From Lachnospiraceae bacterium oral taxon 500 (GTDB lineage Bacteria; Bacillota; Clostridia; Lachnospirales; Vallitaleaceae): 64,000 nucleotides of DNA. This document shows, piece after piece, positions 35,855 to 45,137 of this stretch (position 1 is the first letter of the stretch; each line of letters opens with the position of its first letter). Where the stretch lies: NCBI GenBank assembly GCA_002999035.1, contig CP027241.1, forward strand, positions 2,556,195-2,620,194, given 5' to 3'. The position numbers and the translations under genes were made by a program. The notes under the pieces were generated by a model. It worked only from the letters and a program-made list of their open reading frames with translations. It had not been told where the DNA came from and ran no database searches.

Positions 35855-36871
35855 TCATCCCAGCTTCAACCCCGGCACGGCATTCAAATTCAGCCGGGCA
35901 AAGTTTCCTTTTAAATATTCATGATAAGCCGCCACTCCAATCATGGCCGCATTATCGGTACAATATATGGGGGACGGCACATGAAAAAAATACCCCCGCT
36001 CCTGACACGCTTTTTCCATTCCCGCACGCAACCTAGAATTGGCCGCTACTCCGCCGGCCAAAGCAATTTTCTTTAAGCCGTAACACTCCGCTGCCTGCAT
36101 GGTTTTCTCAATCACTACATCCGTAACCGCCTTTTGAAAGGAAGCCGCCAAATCCTCCCGACAAACCGTTTCGCCACGCTGCTCCGCCCGGTGCAGATAA
36201 TTAATCACCGCCGATTTAACGCCGCTGAAGCTGAAGTCATAACTGCCTTCGATATGCGCCTTAGGAAAAACGATAGCATCTTCATTCCCCTGTTTGGCCG
36301 CCTGATCAATTTTCGGTCCGCCCGGATAGCCCAGTCCCACTTGCCGGGCAATTTTATCAAAGGCCTCACCGATGGCATCATCTCTGGTTCTGCCTAAAAT
36401 CGTGTACTTACCGTAATCTTCGGTTTTAACCAAATGCGTATGTCCGCCCGAAACAATCAGGCACAAAAACGGCGGTTCCAGCCTTGGTTCTTCAATATAA
36501 TTGGCGGCAATATGTCCGCTGATATGATGCACCGGCACCAGCGGCAGATTCAGGGCATAAGCCAAAGCTTTGGCCTCGGCCACACCGACCAGCAGCGCTC
36601 CTACCAGCCCCGGACCATAAGTAACGGCAATGGCCGACAAATCTTCAAATCCGCAATCGGCCTGCGCCATTGCTTCACTGATTACCTGATCAATTTTCTC
36701 AATATGCATCCGGGAAGCCAGTTCCGGCACCACGCCGCCAAACCGCTGATGGGAAGCAATCTGAGAAGAAATAATATTAGAAAGGATTTCCCGACCGTTT
36801 GCCACCACTGCCGCCGAGGTTTCGTCGCAGGAGGTTTCAATCGCCAAAATCCTTATTTTTTCTTGTTCCAT
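35855..36871 (-). CDS. tsaD: tRNA N6-adenosine threonylcarbamoyltransferase
   Basis: 338 residues. [63 protein letters not shown] and the late [13 protein letters not shown] are the TsaD ASKHA-fold signatures, with the HxxxH-type metal ligands in HHISGH. With TsaB, TsaC and TsaE it makes t6A at position 37 of ANN-decoding tRNAs. TsaB is encoded at 41004-41708. Confidence 0.97.
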   Translation of the reverse strand: MEQEKIRILAIETSCDETSAAVVANGREILSNIISSQIASHQRFGGVVPELASRMHIEKIDQVISEAMAQADCGFEDLSAIAVTYGPGLVGALLVGVAEAKALAYALNLPLVPVHHISGHIAANYIEEPRLEPPFLCLIVSGGHTHLVKTEDYGKYTILGRTRDDAIGEAFDKIARQVGLGYPGGPKIDQAAKQGNEDAIVFPKAHIEGSYDFSFSGVKSAVINYLHRAEQRGETVCREDLAASFQKAVTDVVIEKTMQAAECYGLKKIALAGGVAANSRLRAGMEKACQERGYFFHVPSPIYCTDNAAMIGVAAYHEYLKGNFARLNLNAVPGLKLG

Positions 36872-36895
36872 AACAACCTTTCTGCAATTTTCTTT

Positions 36896-37504
36896 TTATT
36901 CCGTCACCAAAAACTCTTCACCCTTGGCCCAACCGGCAATTTTCCATTGCTTTTGATCATCCTCGTACAAAAGATAATCAATATAATAATTATTGCCTCT
37001 GACATTGGTATAAAATACCACGCTCACTCTGACTGTCTGCCGGGCAATTCCGTCATATTTTACCTTTTCCATATTGTAAGGCGCCAAGGCTTTAAAATCA
37101 ACAACCTTTATTTTCTGATTCTTCTGCCGCTCCGTTTCCATCCACACCTTCAGTTGCTGGTCTGTTTCTTCGTTTCTTTCCAGCAATTCCGGTGAAAACT
37201 GACTGCGCTGCAGCTTAACCAGTTCATCCAGTTCTTTTCTTTTCAGCTCTTTGCTGTAAGTCAGCTTTAAAATCAGCGAATTGAGTGCTATCACCTGATC
37301 CGGTGATTTGGCTGCCAGCTTTAAAATCCTTTGTCTTTCCTCGATATTTTTATTATCGAGTAACTCTATGACCTTGGCCTCATTCAGAACATTTGTTTCC
37401 GCAGCCGGTTTTGACTCCTGCTTTTTTTCCTGAAAAGCATAAATTCCGTACAAAGCTCCCCCCAGTGCTGCTATCAACAAAATCACAACCATCCATTTCT
37501 TCAT
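36896..37504 (-). CDS. Membrane-anchored protein of unknown function
   Basis: 202 residues. Residues 4-23 form an N-terminal membrane anchor (WMVVILLIAALGGALYGIYA). A charged helical region (40-130) with NIEERQRILKL and ELKRKELDELVKLQ is followed by a compact C-terminal beta-rich part (VRVSVVFYTNVRGNNYYIDYLL, WKIAGWAKGEEFLV) that resembles NTF2-like or DUF6715-type extracytoplasmic domains. It lies between rnz and tsaD on the same strand. I do not recognise a specific function. Confidence 0.6.
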   Translation of the reverse strand: MKKWMVVILLIAALGGALYGIYAFQEKKQESKPAAETNVLNEAKVIELLDNKNIEERQRILKLAAKSPDQVIALNSLILKLTYSKELKRKELDELVKLQRSQFSPELLERNEETDQQLKVWMETERQKNQKIKVVDFKALAPYNMEKVKYDGIARQTVRVSVVFYTNVRGNNYYIDYLLYEDDQKQWKIAGWAKGEEFLVTE

Positions 37505-37635
37505 GACGAAATCACCTCAAACATTAATTATCATTTCTATCTAAACACCCTGCTTTGCCTGCGGAAACACCATCGGTTTCCGCTTTTCCCTAAAACTAAA
37601 CTCCTATTTTGTCCGTCAATGCAAGAAATATCAGT

Positions 37636-38541
37636 CTATTCAAAAGTTAAAGTCATTGTTTCCCGATCCCTGGGAATGACTGTATTTTTAAAGATTGCTT
37701 TTGCCACCGGCAGCTGCTCTTTCGGGTAAATCAGCGACGGGCTGAAATGCGTCAGCCACAGCTTTTTCACTCCGGCCTTTTTGGCCAAAGTCGCCGCCTC
37801 TTCAAAAGTCATATGCTTATAGGCAACCGCATTCGTATTTTCCAGCTTGTCCGCATACATTCCTTCGCAAATAAATAAATCGGAGCCCTTCGCTTCTTCC
37901 TCAATCGACAAAGTCGGCCGGGTGTCAGTGCAATACGTCACATGCAGCCCTTTTCGCTCCTCACCCAAAACCATATCCGGCGTAAACCGCCGTCCTTCCC
38001 ATTCGATCGTATCACCTTTTTGCAGCTTTGACCAGAAACGAATCGGAATATCCAGCGCTTTGGCATTCTCGGCGTTAAATCTCCCCTGCCGGTCAATATG
38101 CAGGGCATAGCCGTAGCAATTGACCCGATGATTGACATGAAATGCCCGGATCCGATAGCCTTTCCGGCTAATTTCTTCCCGGTCTTCCTTAACCTCATGA
38201 AATTGAATGGCAAAAGGCAGCTGCGGCACAATAACCCGCAGCGCATTCACCACTTTTTCCAACCCCTTTGGTCCAATCATCAACAGCGGTTCGGTTCGCT
38301 CTGAATTGGCCATAGCCAGGAGCAGGCCGGGCAGGCCGCTGATGTGGTCGGCATGAAAGTGCGTAATACAGATTATATCAATCTGTTTATAGCCCCAGCC
38401 CTGCTCCTTTAATGTGATTTGCGTTCCTTCCCCGCAGTCAATTAAAAGATTGCTGCCGTTATGTCTGGCAATCAGCGAAGTCAGCCACCGATAAGGCAAT
38501 GGCATCATTCCGCCGGTTCCCAGCAAACAAATATCTAACAT
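37636..38541 (-). CDS. rnz: Ribonuclease Z
   Basis: 301 residues of the metallo-beta-lactamase fold. Zn ligands are in THFHADH (His61, His63, Asp65, His66), with SNLLIDCGEGTQ before it and YCTDTRP and LTHFSPSLI after it. It removes 3' trailers from tRNA precursors, relevant because the two tRNA-Ser genes here lack an encoded CCA. The stop of the transketolase gene is 14 nt upstream of its start, so rimI-tkt-rnz is probably one transcript. Confidence 0.95.
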   Translation of the reverse strand: MLDICLLGTGGMMPLPYRWLTSLIARHNGSNLLIDCGEGTQITLKEQGWGYKQIDIICITHFHADHISGLPGLLLAMANSERTEPLLMIGPKGLEKVVNALRVIVPQLPFAIQFHEVKEDREEISRKGYRIRAFHVNHRVNCYGYALHIDRQGRFNAENAKALDIPIRFWSKLQKGDTIEWEGRRFTPDMVLGEERKGLHVTYCTDTRPTLSIEEEAKGSDLFICEGMYADKLENTNAVAYKHMTFEEAATLAKKAGVKKLWLTHFSPSLIYPKEQLPVAKAIFKNTVIPRDRETMTLTFE

Positions 38542-38554
38542 TCGGTTCCTCTTT

Positions 38555-40540
38555 CTATTTTAACATCTCTTTTACCTGGCGAACTGCGTTTTCCGGCGTA
38601 AAGCCAAACTCCCGAAAAGCAATCTCAGCCGGACCGGAAGCACCGAAGCCTTCCATAGCAATCATTCGGCCGGAGAAGCCCAGATACTTGTGCCAGCCAA
38701 AGCTGCTGCCCGCTTCCATCGCCAACCGTACCGTCACCTCCGGCGGCATGACCTTGGCCTTATATTCTGCCGGCTGTTTTTCAAAGAGTTCAAAGCTGGG
38801 CATACTGATAACTCTGGCCGCAATGCCGTCCGCCTTTAACATCGCCTGTGCTTTCATCATCGGCTCTACTTCTGAACCGCTGGCCATCAGTAATACATCC
38901 GGCACGGCTTTTTCGCAGTCCGACAAAATATAGGCACCCTTTAAGGCTTCTTTCCCACTGCCGGCATAATTCGGCAAGTTTTGCCGGGTCAAAACCAACG
39001 CAACCGGTGTTTGCTGCGAATGCATAGCCGCATACCAACCGGCCGCCGTTTCCTTCGCATCCGCCGGACGGAAAGTAATAACATTCGGCATGCTGCGCAG
39101 CGATGCCAACTGCTCTACCGGCTGATGCGTCGGGCCGTCTTCGCCGACACCGATGCTGTCATGCGTTAAAACATAAACCGGTGCAATATTCATCAGCGCC
39201 GCCAGCCGAATCATCGGCTTCATATAATCGCTGAACACAAAGAAGGTCGCTCCATAGGCCTTAAAGCCACCGTGCAGCTCCAAGCCGTTCAAAATACCGG
39301 CCATCGCCAGTTCGCGCACACCAAAATGCAGATTCCGGCCGGTATAATCCTGCTTACCGAAATCCCCTTGGCCTTTCATATACGTTTTGGTTGACGGCGC
39401 CAAATCTGCCGAGCCGCCAAATAAAACCGGCGTTTTGGCGGCAATCCGCTGAATCACTTCACCGGACAGATTCCGGGTGGCATTCGGCTTATCGGCAAAA
39501 CTCCAAAAATCCGGTTCGTCCATAAAAGCCAAATTCAGTTTGCCGGACAGTCGCTTTGACAGTTCTTCAGCCAACTCCGGATACGCCTTTTCATAAGCAG
39601 CCCAAGCCGCGTTCCATTCCGCTTCTGCCTGCTCCCCTTTTTGCAGAACTTCTTTGGCATAGGCATAAACATCCGCATCCACAAAAAAGTCTTTCTCTGC
39701 CGGCAAGCCTAAGTTTTCTTTCATTGCTCTGACATTATCTGCCCCCAGCGGCGCACCATGCGACTCTTCACTGCCCTGCAAAGCCGGACAGCCATAGCCG
39801 ATCATGGTATGCGTTACAATCAAACTAGGTCTGGTCAAATCTGCCTTCGCCTCAGCAATTGCTTTTTCAATCGCCGTCACATCATTGCCGTCGGCCACGT
39901 CAAGCACCTGCCAATGATAAGCAGCAAAGCGCTCGGCCACATCTTCAGTAAAAGCAATCTCGGTGCTGCCTTCAATTGTAATCCGATTGGAATCATACAC
40001 CACAATCAGTTTTCCCAATCCCAGACTTCCGGCTAAAGAAGCCGCTTCCGAGCTGATGCCTTCCATCAGACAGCCGTCACCGCACAGGGCATAGGTATAA
40101 TGATCAACCGGCTTATATTCTTCCCGGTTATACTTGGCCGCTAAATGCGCTTCGCCCATTGCCATCCCAACCGCCATTGCAAAGCCCGCACCCAATGGGC
40201 CGGTCGTGGCTTCCACCCCGGTAGTGTGGCCATATTCGGGATGTCCCGGTGTCAGCGATCCCCATTGCCGGAACGCCTGCAAGTCTTCCAGCTTCAAACC
40301 GTAGTCAAAGACATGCAGCAAAGAATAAAGCAATGCCGAACCATGACCGGCCGATAAAATAAAACGATCCCGGTTATACCACCCGGCATGATGCGGGTTA
40401 TGCTTCATCGCTTTGGCCCACAGCGTAAACGCAGCCGGCGCTGCACCCAGCGGAAGTCCGGGATGTCCGGAATTGGCTTTTTGTACCGTATCTGCGGATA
40501 AGCCGCGCAAGGTATTGATTACTTTTTGTTCAATATTCAT
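38555..40540 (-). CDS. tkt: Transketolase
   Basis: 661 residues from ATG 40540 (MNIEQKVINTLRGL), which has AAAGGAGGA upstream; an earlier in-frame start has no ribosome site. ThDP-binding CGDGCLMEGISSEAASLAGSLGLGKLIVVYDSN, the catalytic-site HGSALLYSLLH and GPLGAGFAMAVGMA, and the C-terminal half DSIGVGEDGPTHQPVEQLASLRSMP are all canonical. It moves two-carbon units in the non-oxidative pentose phosphate pathway. The start overlaps the rimI stop by 4 nt. Confidence 0.97.
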   Translation of the reverse strand: MNIEQKVINTLRGLSADTVQKANSGHPGLPLGAAPAAFTLWAKAMKHNPHHAGWYNRDRFILSAGHGSALLYSLLHVFDYGLKLEDLQAFRQWGSLTPGHPEYGHTTGVEATTGPLGAGFAMAVGMAMGEAHLAAKYNREEYKPVDHYTYALCGDGCLMEGISSEAASLAGSLGLGKLIVVYDSNRITIEGSTEIAFTEDVAERFAAYHWQVLDVADGNDVTAIEKAIAEAKADLTRPSLIVTHTMIGYGCPALQGSEESHGAPLGADNVRAMKENLGLPAEKDFFVDADVYAYAKEVLQKGEQAEAEWNAAWAAYEKAYPELAEELSKRLSGKLNLAFMDEPDFWSFADKPNATRNLSGEVIQRIAAKTPVLFGGSADLAPSTKTYMKGQGDFGKQDYTGRNLHFGVRELAMAGILNGLELHGGFKAYGATFFVFSDYMKPMIRLAALMNIAPVYVLTHDSIGVGEDGPTHQPVEQLASLRSMPNVITFRPADAKETAAGWYAAMHSQQTPVALVLTRQNLPNYAGSGKEALKGAYILSDCEKAVPDVLLMASGSEVEPMMKAQAMLKADGIAARVISMPSFELFEKQPAEYKAKVMPPEVTVRLAMEAGSSFGWHKYLGFSGRMIAMEGFGASGPAEIAFREFGFTPENAVRQVKEMLK

Positions 40541-40992
40541 TGGGTTTCCTCCTTTTTTATTTCCGCCCACATGATTAAAGCATCTTCCGCCGGCTTTCGA
40601 TAATAATCCTTACGCATACCGGCAATTTGAAAACCATTTTTTTGATACACGGCAATCGCCGCCGCATTACTTTTTCTGACCTCCAAAGTCATAGCTGTTA
40701 TGCCCATTTGTCCGGCCTTTTCTTTTAAAAAAGCAACCAATTTTTGTCCCCGTCCCTGCCCCCGGGCTGACTGGCTGAACGCAATATTGGTAATGTTTCC
40801 ATCGGTCAGGATTTTCCAAAATCCGGCATAACCCATCGGCTCGTTATCTTCTGTCCAGACATAATAAAAGGTATCAGGGTTATTCAACTCATTTTCAAAG
40901 GCAGCCGCACTCCACGGCAAAGAAAAACTTCCTTTTTCGATCCTCAGCACGGCTTCTATGTCGGATAAACACATTTCTCTGATTTCTTCCAT
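40537..40992 (-). CDS. rimI: Ribosomal protein S18-alanine N-acetyltransferase
   Basis: 151 residues of the GNAT fold. FSLPWSAAAFENELNNPDTFYYV is the RimI substrate region, FSQSARGQGRGQKLVAFL is the acetyl-CoA-binding motif A (R/QxxGxG), and LEVRKSNAAAIAVYQKNGFQIAGMRKDYY completes motif B. It sits 11 nt after tsaB, as in many Bacillota, and overlaps tkt by 4 nt. Confidence 0.93.
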   Translation of the reverse strand: MEEIREMCLSDIEAVLRIEKGSFSLPWSAAAFENELNNPDTFYYVWTEDNEPMGYAGFWKILTDGNITNIAFSQSARGQGRGQKLVAFLKEKAGQMGITAMTLEVRKSNAAAIAVYQKNGFQIAGMRKDYYRKPAEDALIMWAEIKKEETQ

Positions 40993-41003
40993 TTTACTCG
41001 CCT

Positions 41004-41708
41004 TTATTCACCGCATTCTCTTTCCGCCTGCGTCTTTTTCAAATAGACCGGTACAAGCTGGCTGCCGGCAATACCATCTCCGGCCCGCAGCTTTTGTTCG
41101 CCCAAAAGAGCAATACTGGCTGCTGACAACTGATGCCGCCGTCTGTCCGGAATAAAAAGAGACTGCGGCTCCAACTGCGTTTTCAATTCCTGTTCAAACT
41201 GAAAAAAACCGTCCCCTGCGACTGCAACTGCCTGACCCGATGCCTGCACCTCTTTGATTCGGGCAATCACTTCCGTAAGCAGCAAAACCTGCGGCGCTTC
41301 CCTCTCGGTCAGCCGTCCCGCTTCGGCCTGATACTGCGCATAATACAGTTCCTGACTTCTGGCAAACAACAGCGTAAAAATCCGTCCCTGAAAATCAGCC
41401 AGATTATTGGCCAGTCCTTCTAAGGCTGATACCGGCACAACCGGTTTTCCCGAGGGCAAAGCCAAACCCTTGGCCGTAGCAATCCCAATTCGCAAGCCGG
41501 TATAAGAGCCGGGGCCTGCCGAAACCGCAATCGCGTCAATCTCTGCCAGCGTAAGGCCTCCCAAGGTCAGCATACTGTCCAGCAAAGGCAAAAAAGTTTG
41601 AGAATGTGTCAGCCCTACATTTAATGTAAATTCTGCTGCTATTTTCCCATCCTCGGCAATCGCCAGACTTGCCGCCTGACCGGAGCTTTCCAAACCCAAT
41701 ATTTTCAT
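41004..41708 (-). CDS. tsaB: tRNA threonylcarbamoyladenosine biosynthesis protein TsaB
   Basis: 234 residues. ILGLESSGQAASLAI, FLPLLDSMLTLGGLTLAEIDAIAVSAGPGSYTGLRIG and PVVPVSALEGLANN are typical. It is the non-catalytic partner that dimerises with TsaD. TsaE is not upstream in the window. The C-terminus ends KTQAERECGE just before rimI. Confidence 0.95.
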   Translation of the reverse strand: MKILGLESSGQAASLAIAEDGKIAAEFTLNVGLTHSQTFLPLLDSMLTLGGLTLAEIDAIAVSAGPGSYTGLRIGIATAKGLALPSGKPVVPVSALEGLANNLADFQGRIFTLLFARSQELYYAQYQAEAGRLTEREAPQVLLLTEVIARIKEVQASGQAVAVAGDGFFQFEQELKTQLEPQSLFIPDRRRHQLSAASIALLGEQKLRAGDGIAGSQLVPVYLKKTQAERECGE

Positions 41709-41896
41709 TTTCTTATCCTTTACTGCTCATTCATTCCGCTGCCGGCCTGTTTTTCAACCGGTGGAAACATTATCTTTTCTGCTTAAACTGTCAAATGTTT
41801 TCTTTTCCCAGTATAACATATTCTTTCAAATTTATCCAGCCTAATCTTGCTTAACGCCCACACTCATAATTCGCTGAAAGCAAATGATAGGTGCAA

Positions 41897-41908
41897 CTTG
41901 CCTGAACT
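41897..41908. repeat. Half-element of the AGTTCAGGCAAG palindromic family
   Basis: CTTGCCTGAACT equals one arm of the repeat at 44427-44504, and the sequence before it (ATAATTCGCTGAAAGC) resembles the interior of that element. The left arm is not recognisable. Confidence 0.4.
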
Positions 41909-41928
41909 ATAATTACAGCGGATATTTC

Positions 41929-42423
41929 CTAAAACAATTCCTTGGCTAAGCTTTTGCATATTTCCGCCATTCTCAGCATATCTTCTTCTGGGCACATTTC
42001 ACTTAGATCATATTCCAGCGGATGCATGCCAAAATCTGCCAATCCGTTTTTAATGATATCCTCTTCTTCGGGCGTACTAACAAGACGAATAATCACTGGT
42101 TTCAAATCATCTCCCAGCAATTCATTTAAATCAACACTTCCGCTTTTTCTGCATTCCAGCAAAATCGCTGCCAAATCGGTAATGATATCGATTGGATAAT
42201 AAAGTTCAGCATAATATTCCTCATTCTCCTTATTTTTCAAAGTTACTGTAATGGGATTATCATGCCGCCTGAAATTACCGTTTAACTTATGTAAGCCTAA
42301 ATCCGAAAATATTTCTGCCAAAGAGATTGTTTCCTGCCGTTTATCCATAAGATATGCCGCCAACGTCAGACTGTCGTCACTATCGCCAATATAATTATTC
42401 CAGTACTTATTTTCAATATACAT
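41929..42423 (-). CDS. Acidic cytoplasmic protein, possible immunity protein
   Basis: 164 residues, no membrane segment or signal peptide, strongly acidic (predominance of D and E, for example DLSEMCPEEDMLRMAEIC). The opening MYIENKYWNNYIGDSDDSLTLAAYL and the overall size and charge resemble proteins annotated as immunity or SUKH-like. I do not recognise a definite family. AT-richer than the flanks. Neighbours are an HD hydrolase and a lipoprotein, none of them a toxin, so immunity is only a guess. Confidence 0.5.
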   Translation of the reverse strand: MYIENKYWNNYIGDSDDSLTLAAYLMDKRQETISLAEIFSDLGLHKLNGNFRRHDNPITVTLKNKENEEYYAELYYPIDIITDLAAILLECRKSGSVDLNELLGDDLKPVIIRLVSTPEEEDIIKNGLADFGMHPLEYDLSEMCPEEDMLRMAEICKSLAKELF

Positions 42424-42493
42424 CGGTATGGTTTCCTTTCTATTCTTTTGTCAAATTTTCTTATCCCTATGCCGGTGTCCCCCAAGTCCCATC

Positions 42494-43138
42494 CTAACTT
42501 TCACCCTGCCATTCGCACATAAATTCTTTAAGGAAATCTTTCATAAAAGCTTCTCTTTCTGCGGCCAACCGCTTGCCGCTATTTGTGTTCATCAGTTCTT
42601 TCAGTTGAAACAGCTTTTCATAAAAATGATTAATCGTAGTCGAATTTGATTTACGATATTCTTCCTTACTCATATTGAAATTGGGAGAAATCCCCGGATC
42701 ATGCATTACCCGATGATGATTTCCTCCAAAAGCAAATGCTCTGGCAATACCGATTGCCCCAAGGGCATCCAGACGATCTGCATCCTGAACACATTTTCCT
42801 TCAATCGTACTTGGAAATATTGATTGGCCGGCAAATGAAATTTCATCAATAATTATACAAACCCTATTTATCATTTTATCCTCAAGGCTCACTTGATGCA
42901 TAAAGCGGACTGCATTCTCCTTTTTTTCATGGGTATTCGGCGACAGCTTAATATCATCAACATCATGCAGCAAAGCTGCCAGTTGTACAACAAAGATATC
43001 TGCCTGTTCTTCTGCCGCCAATCTTTTCGCCATCTTTAGTACCCGCATCGTATGCCAATAATCATGCCCGCTGAACTCCTTGGAAAATAACTCTCTCACA
43101 TATTCTTTTGCTCTGCTGATAATTTCATGTTCCAACAT
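42494..43138 (-). CDS. HD-domain phosphohydrolase
   Basis: 214 residues. HDYWHTMRVLKMAKRL (25-40, first His), LLHDVDDIK (HD pair at about 57-58) and QDADRLDALGAIGIARAFAFGG (metal ligand Asp) form the HD superfamily site of the YedJ-like group. These hydrolyse phosphate esters, often of nucleotides, but the substrate here is unknown. It stands between two uncharacterised low-GC genes and seems independent of them. Confidence 0.82.
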   Translation of the reverse strand: MLEHEIISRAKEYVRELFSKEFSGHDYWHTMRVLKMAKRLAAEEQADIFVVQLAALLHDVDDIKLSPNTHEKKENAVRFMHQVSLEDKMINRVCIIIDEISFAGQSIFPSTIEGKCVQDADRLDALGAIGIARAFAFGGNHHRVMHDPGISPNFNMSKEEYRKSNSTTINHFYEKLFQLKELMNTNSGKRLAAEREAFMKDFLKEFMCEWQGES

Positions 43139-43243
43139 ATTCTCACCCCGCTAAATATAGCCTTTCTTAAATTTGAGGCTCCACCTGTTTTTATCCTAAA
43201 TTGGTGAGGTACCCTCCCAAACAGAAGAGAAAAGAGGACTCCC

Positions 43244-44281
43244 TTATAATCGAATGATTAATTGCATTACTATCGGCGGATCCACCCGGTTTTGATTTTG
43301 GGGATAATCCGTATAAATCAGCAGCGGCTGCTTACTGATGTATTCTCTTAATTTTTGATGAAGTGCCGGCATCTTTGAGATAATCTCTTGTTCTGTTTTC
43401 CATTCTATATATCGTCTTAAAAAGAACCCATTTAAACAATCTCCGGCAATTTTTTCCAATCCTTCCACTGCCAAGAATTGGGAATCATCATAATCCGATT
43501 TAGGAAATGTCCAGGCTGCATATTCGCATGCATCTTGATACAGGGTATCGGAAATTATTTTTTTTGAACCGACATCACTTTTTGAAGTCAGTAAATGAAA
43601 TCGTATCTCCGGGTAATCAATTAACACAATTTCAATTTCTTTGTCATCCTCCTCGGATTCCGGCTCTATAAAAATATAACTTTTTTCTCCATATTTTGCG
43701 TCTAAATATGCTGATATACTCTCATCGTCTAGGTCCCCCCATTCCGCAATCTTAAGTTTTTCGGAATCCGAAAAAACAACCGCCGGCTCATTAAAAGCTA
43801 CACTAACCACCGTATCATCTACAATTTGTGCATAGTTGTCCCGCATATCCCTGCAAAATTCCTCAAACTTAGCGGTCAGAGCAACGATATCCTCTTCATT
43901 CCTGATATCCCACTCTATTCTCATCGTTCCCGTTTCATAGTTTATTTTTTCCATTTCATCCGCCGTAAAATGCTTTGGCGCTACCAAATTTCCTACTTTT
44001 TCCATCCTGTTATCGGTAAACTTATACTGCGGTACCGGCACCACAGAGCCGGGGCCTATTTTTTCGGTCACGGTATATTTAATATCCGGATATCTCTGCA
44101 AGCTTATTTCCCAATTTTTGGAATCCATTTGTTTGACCTCAACTTCCCCCTCCCCATAACTCTTTTCCAGCCGTTTCTTAATACTTTCGGTGGTCAGCGG
44201 TTCTCCGTCGATCAAATGGCAGCCCGAACAAAAAATAATGATCAGAAAGCATACGATCAAAAACTTATAAAAAAGCTCCAT
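43244..44281 (-). CDS. Lipoprotein of unknown function
   Basis: 345 residues. Residues 5-20 are hydrophobic and end in a lipobox-like FCSGC, so Cys21 would be lipidated. The mature part has two related halves starting ITLRDYPDIKYTVTEK-like (about 55-75) and IVLIDYPEIRFHLLTS (about 219-234), suggesting an internal duplication of an all-beta/alpha module. No enzymatic motif is visible. It probably faces the outside of the membrane. No convincing database family comes to mind. Confidence 0.6.
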   Translation of the reverse strand: MELFYKFLIVCFLIIIFCSGCHLIDGEPLTTESIKKRLEKSYGEGEVEVKQMDSKNWEISLQRYPDIKYTVTEKIGPGSVVPVPQYKFTDNRMEKVGNLVAPKHFTADEMEKINYETGTMRIEWDIRNEEDIVALTAKFEEFCRDMRDNYAQIVDDTVVSVAFNEPAVVFSDSEKLKIAEWGDLDDESISAYLDAKYGEKSYIFIEPESEEDDKEIEIVLIDYPEIRFHLLTSKSDVGSKKIISDTLYQDACEYAAWTFPKSDYDDSQFLAVEGLEKIAGDCLNGFFLRRYIEWKTEQEIISKMPALHQKLREYISKQPLLIYTDYPQNQNRVDPPIVMQLIIRL

Positions 44282-44426
44282 TTTTTCTCCCTTCTGTTTT
44301 TACTATCTATTTCTTCCGTCTTTTTTGATAGCTATGCCCATAGTCACCGGCATAATAAGCCGCTTTTCGCTCCGGTACTCGGCACGAAGATTATATCACA
44401 AATATACTTTATGTTCAATTTGTACC

Positions 44427-44504
44427 AGTTCAGGCAAGCAGATATACATGCTTGATGGGCCGCGATTCGCTGAAGGCGAATTATGAGCACGACTTGCCTG
44501 AACT
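44427..44504. repeat. 78-bp palindromic element with 12-bp perfect ends
   Basis: AGTTCAGGCAAG (44427-44438) and CTTGCCTGAACT (44493-44504). The middle holds ATTCGC/GCGAAT (44465-44481). Related half-sites occur at 41897 and, with other sequence, near 2765, 20210 and 33216. The 443-bp gap 44282-44724 otherwise holds only the rlmH promoter and leader. Confidence 0.7.
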
Positions 44505-44549
44505 TTAATTTTAACCGTTTTCGCTATATTTATTTATAACCATTTCCTA

Positions 44550-44578
44550 ATTGCATTCCCCATAAATTTCTGATATGA
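44550..44578 (+). promoter_or_regulatory. Promoter of the rlmH-like gene
   Basis: TTGCAT (44550-44555), 17-bp spacer, TATGAT (44573-44578). The leader is about 140 nt and contains an ATCAAAAG/CTTTTGAT pair enclosing a GCCGG(ct)gaCCGGC hairpin. Confidence 0.7.
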
Positions 44579-44724
44579 TGAGAAAATGTAAGTATCAAAA
44601 GTATGAAACTCCAAGCCGGCTGACCGGCAAAAGAATTTCTCCTCTTTTGATCTGCTCAAAACAAAAAAACGCCGCTTTTTAAAGAAATATAAGCAGGCGG
44701 AAAAGCTGTTGCTTTGAGGTGCTT

Positions 44725-45123
44725 ATGAACATTATTTGTATTTCACCGCTGAAAAAACTGGACAGCCCCTATGCTGAGGCAGTTAGGGAATATGAAAAAA
44801 GGTTGGGCCGCTACTGCAAGATCAAACTTTTTTCGACCAAATCCGCTCCGCCGTGGTCACCGGCGGCCGAGATTCTGACCATTACCAGCGGCCTTGCCGG
44901 CGCACCGATGCTCTCGTCCGAAGAGTTTGCCGCCCGGCTTGCACAGTATGGGCTTAACGGCCAAACGCGGCTTCATTTTATCTTAGCGGATGGCCCGGCC
45001 GTTTCAGAAAACTGTCTTTCCCTCAGCCACGCCCAGCTATCGCAGCCGCTTTTAACCGTGCTTTTATATGAACAAATTTACCGAGCTTTCCGCATCATTC
45101 ACCGGCACAGCTATCATAAATAA
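44725..45123 (+). CDS. Shortened, divergent RlmH-like methyltransferase
   Basis: 132 residues from ATG 44725 (GAGGTGCTT upstream); normal RlmH has about 159. The N-terminal MNIICISPLKKLDSPYAEAVREYEKRLGRY and the C-terminal LLYEQIYRAFRIIHRHSYHK follow the family, which methylates pseudouridine 1915 of 23S rRNA. But the SAM-binding loop, normally a GGxxG-type sequence, reads FILADGPAVS, and a central stretch is about 25 residues shorter. Activity is doubtful; it may be a paralogue or a decaying copy. Followed closely by the permease gene with which it is likely co-transcribed. Confidence 0.68.
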   Translation: MNIICISPLKKLDSPYAEAVREYEKRLGRYCKIKLFSTKSAPPWSPAAEILTITSGLAGAPMLSSEEFAARLAQYGLNGQTRLHFILADGPAVSENCLSLSHAQLSQPLLTVLLYEQIYRAFRIIHRHSYHK

Positions 45124-45137
45124 AAATAGGAGATTTT

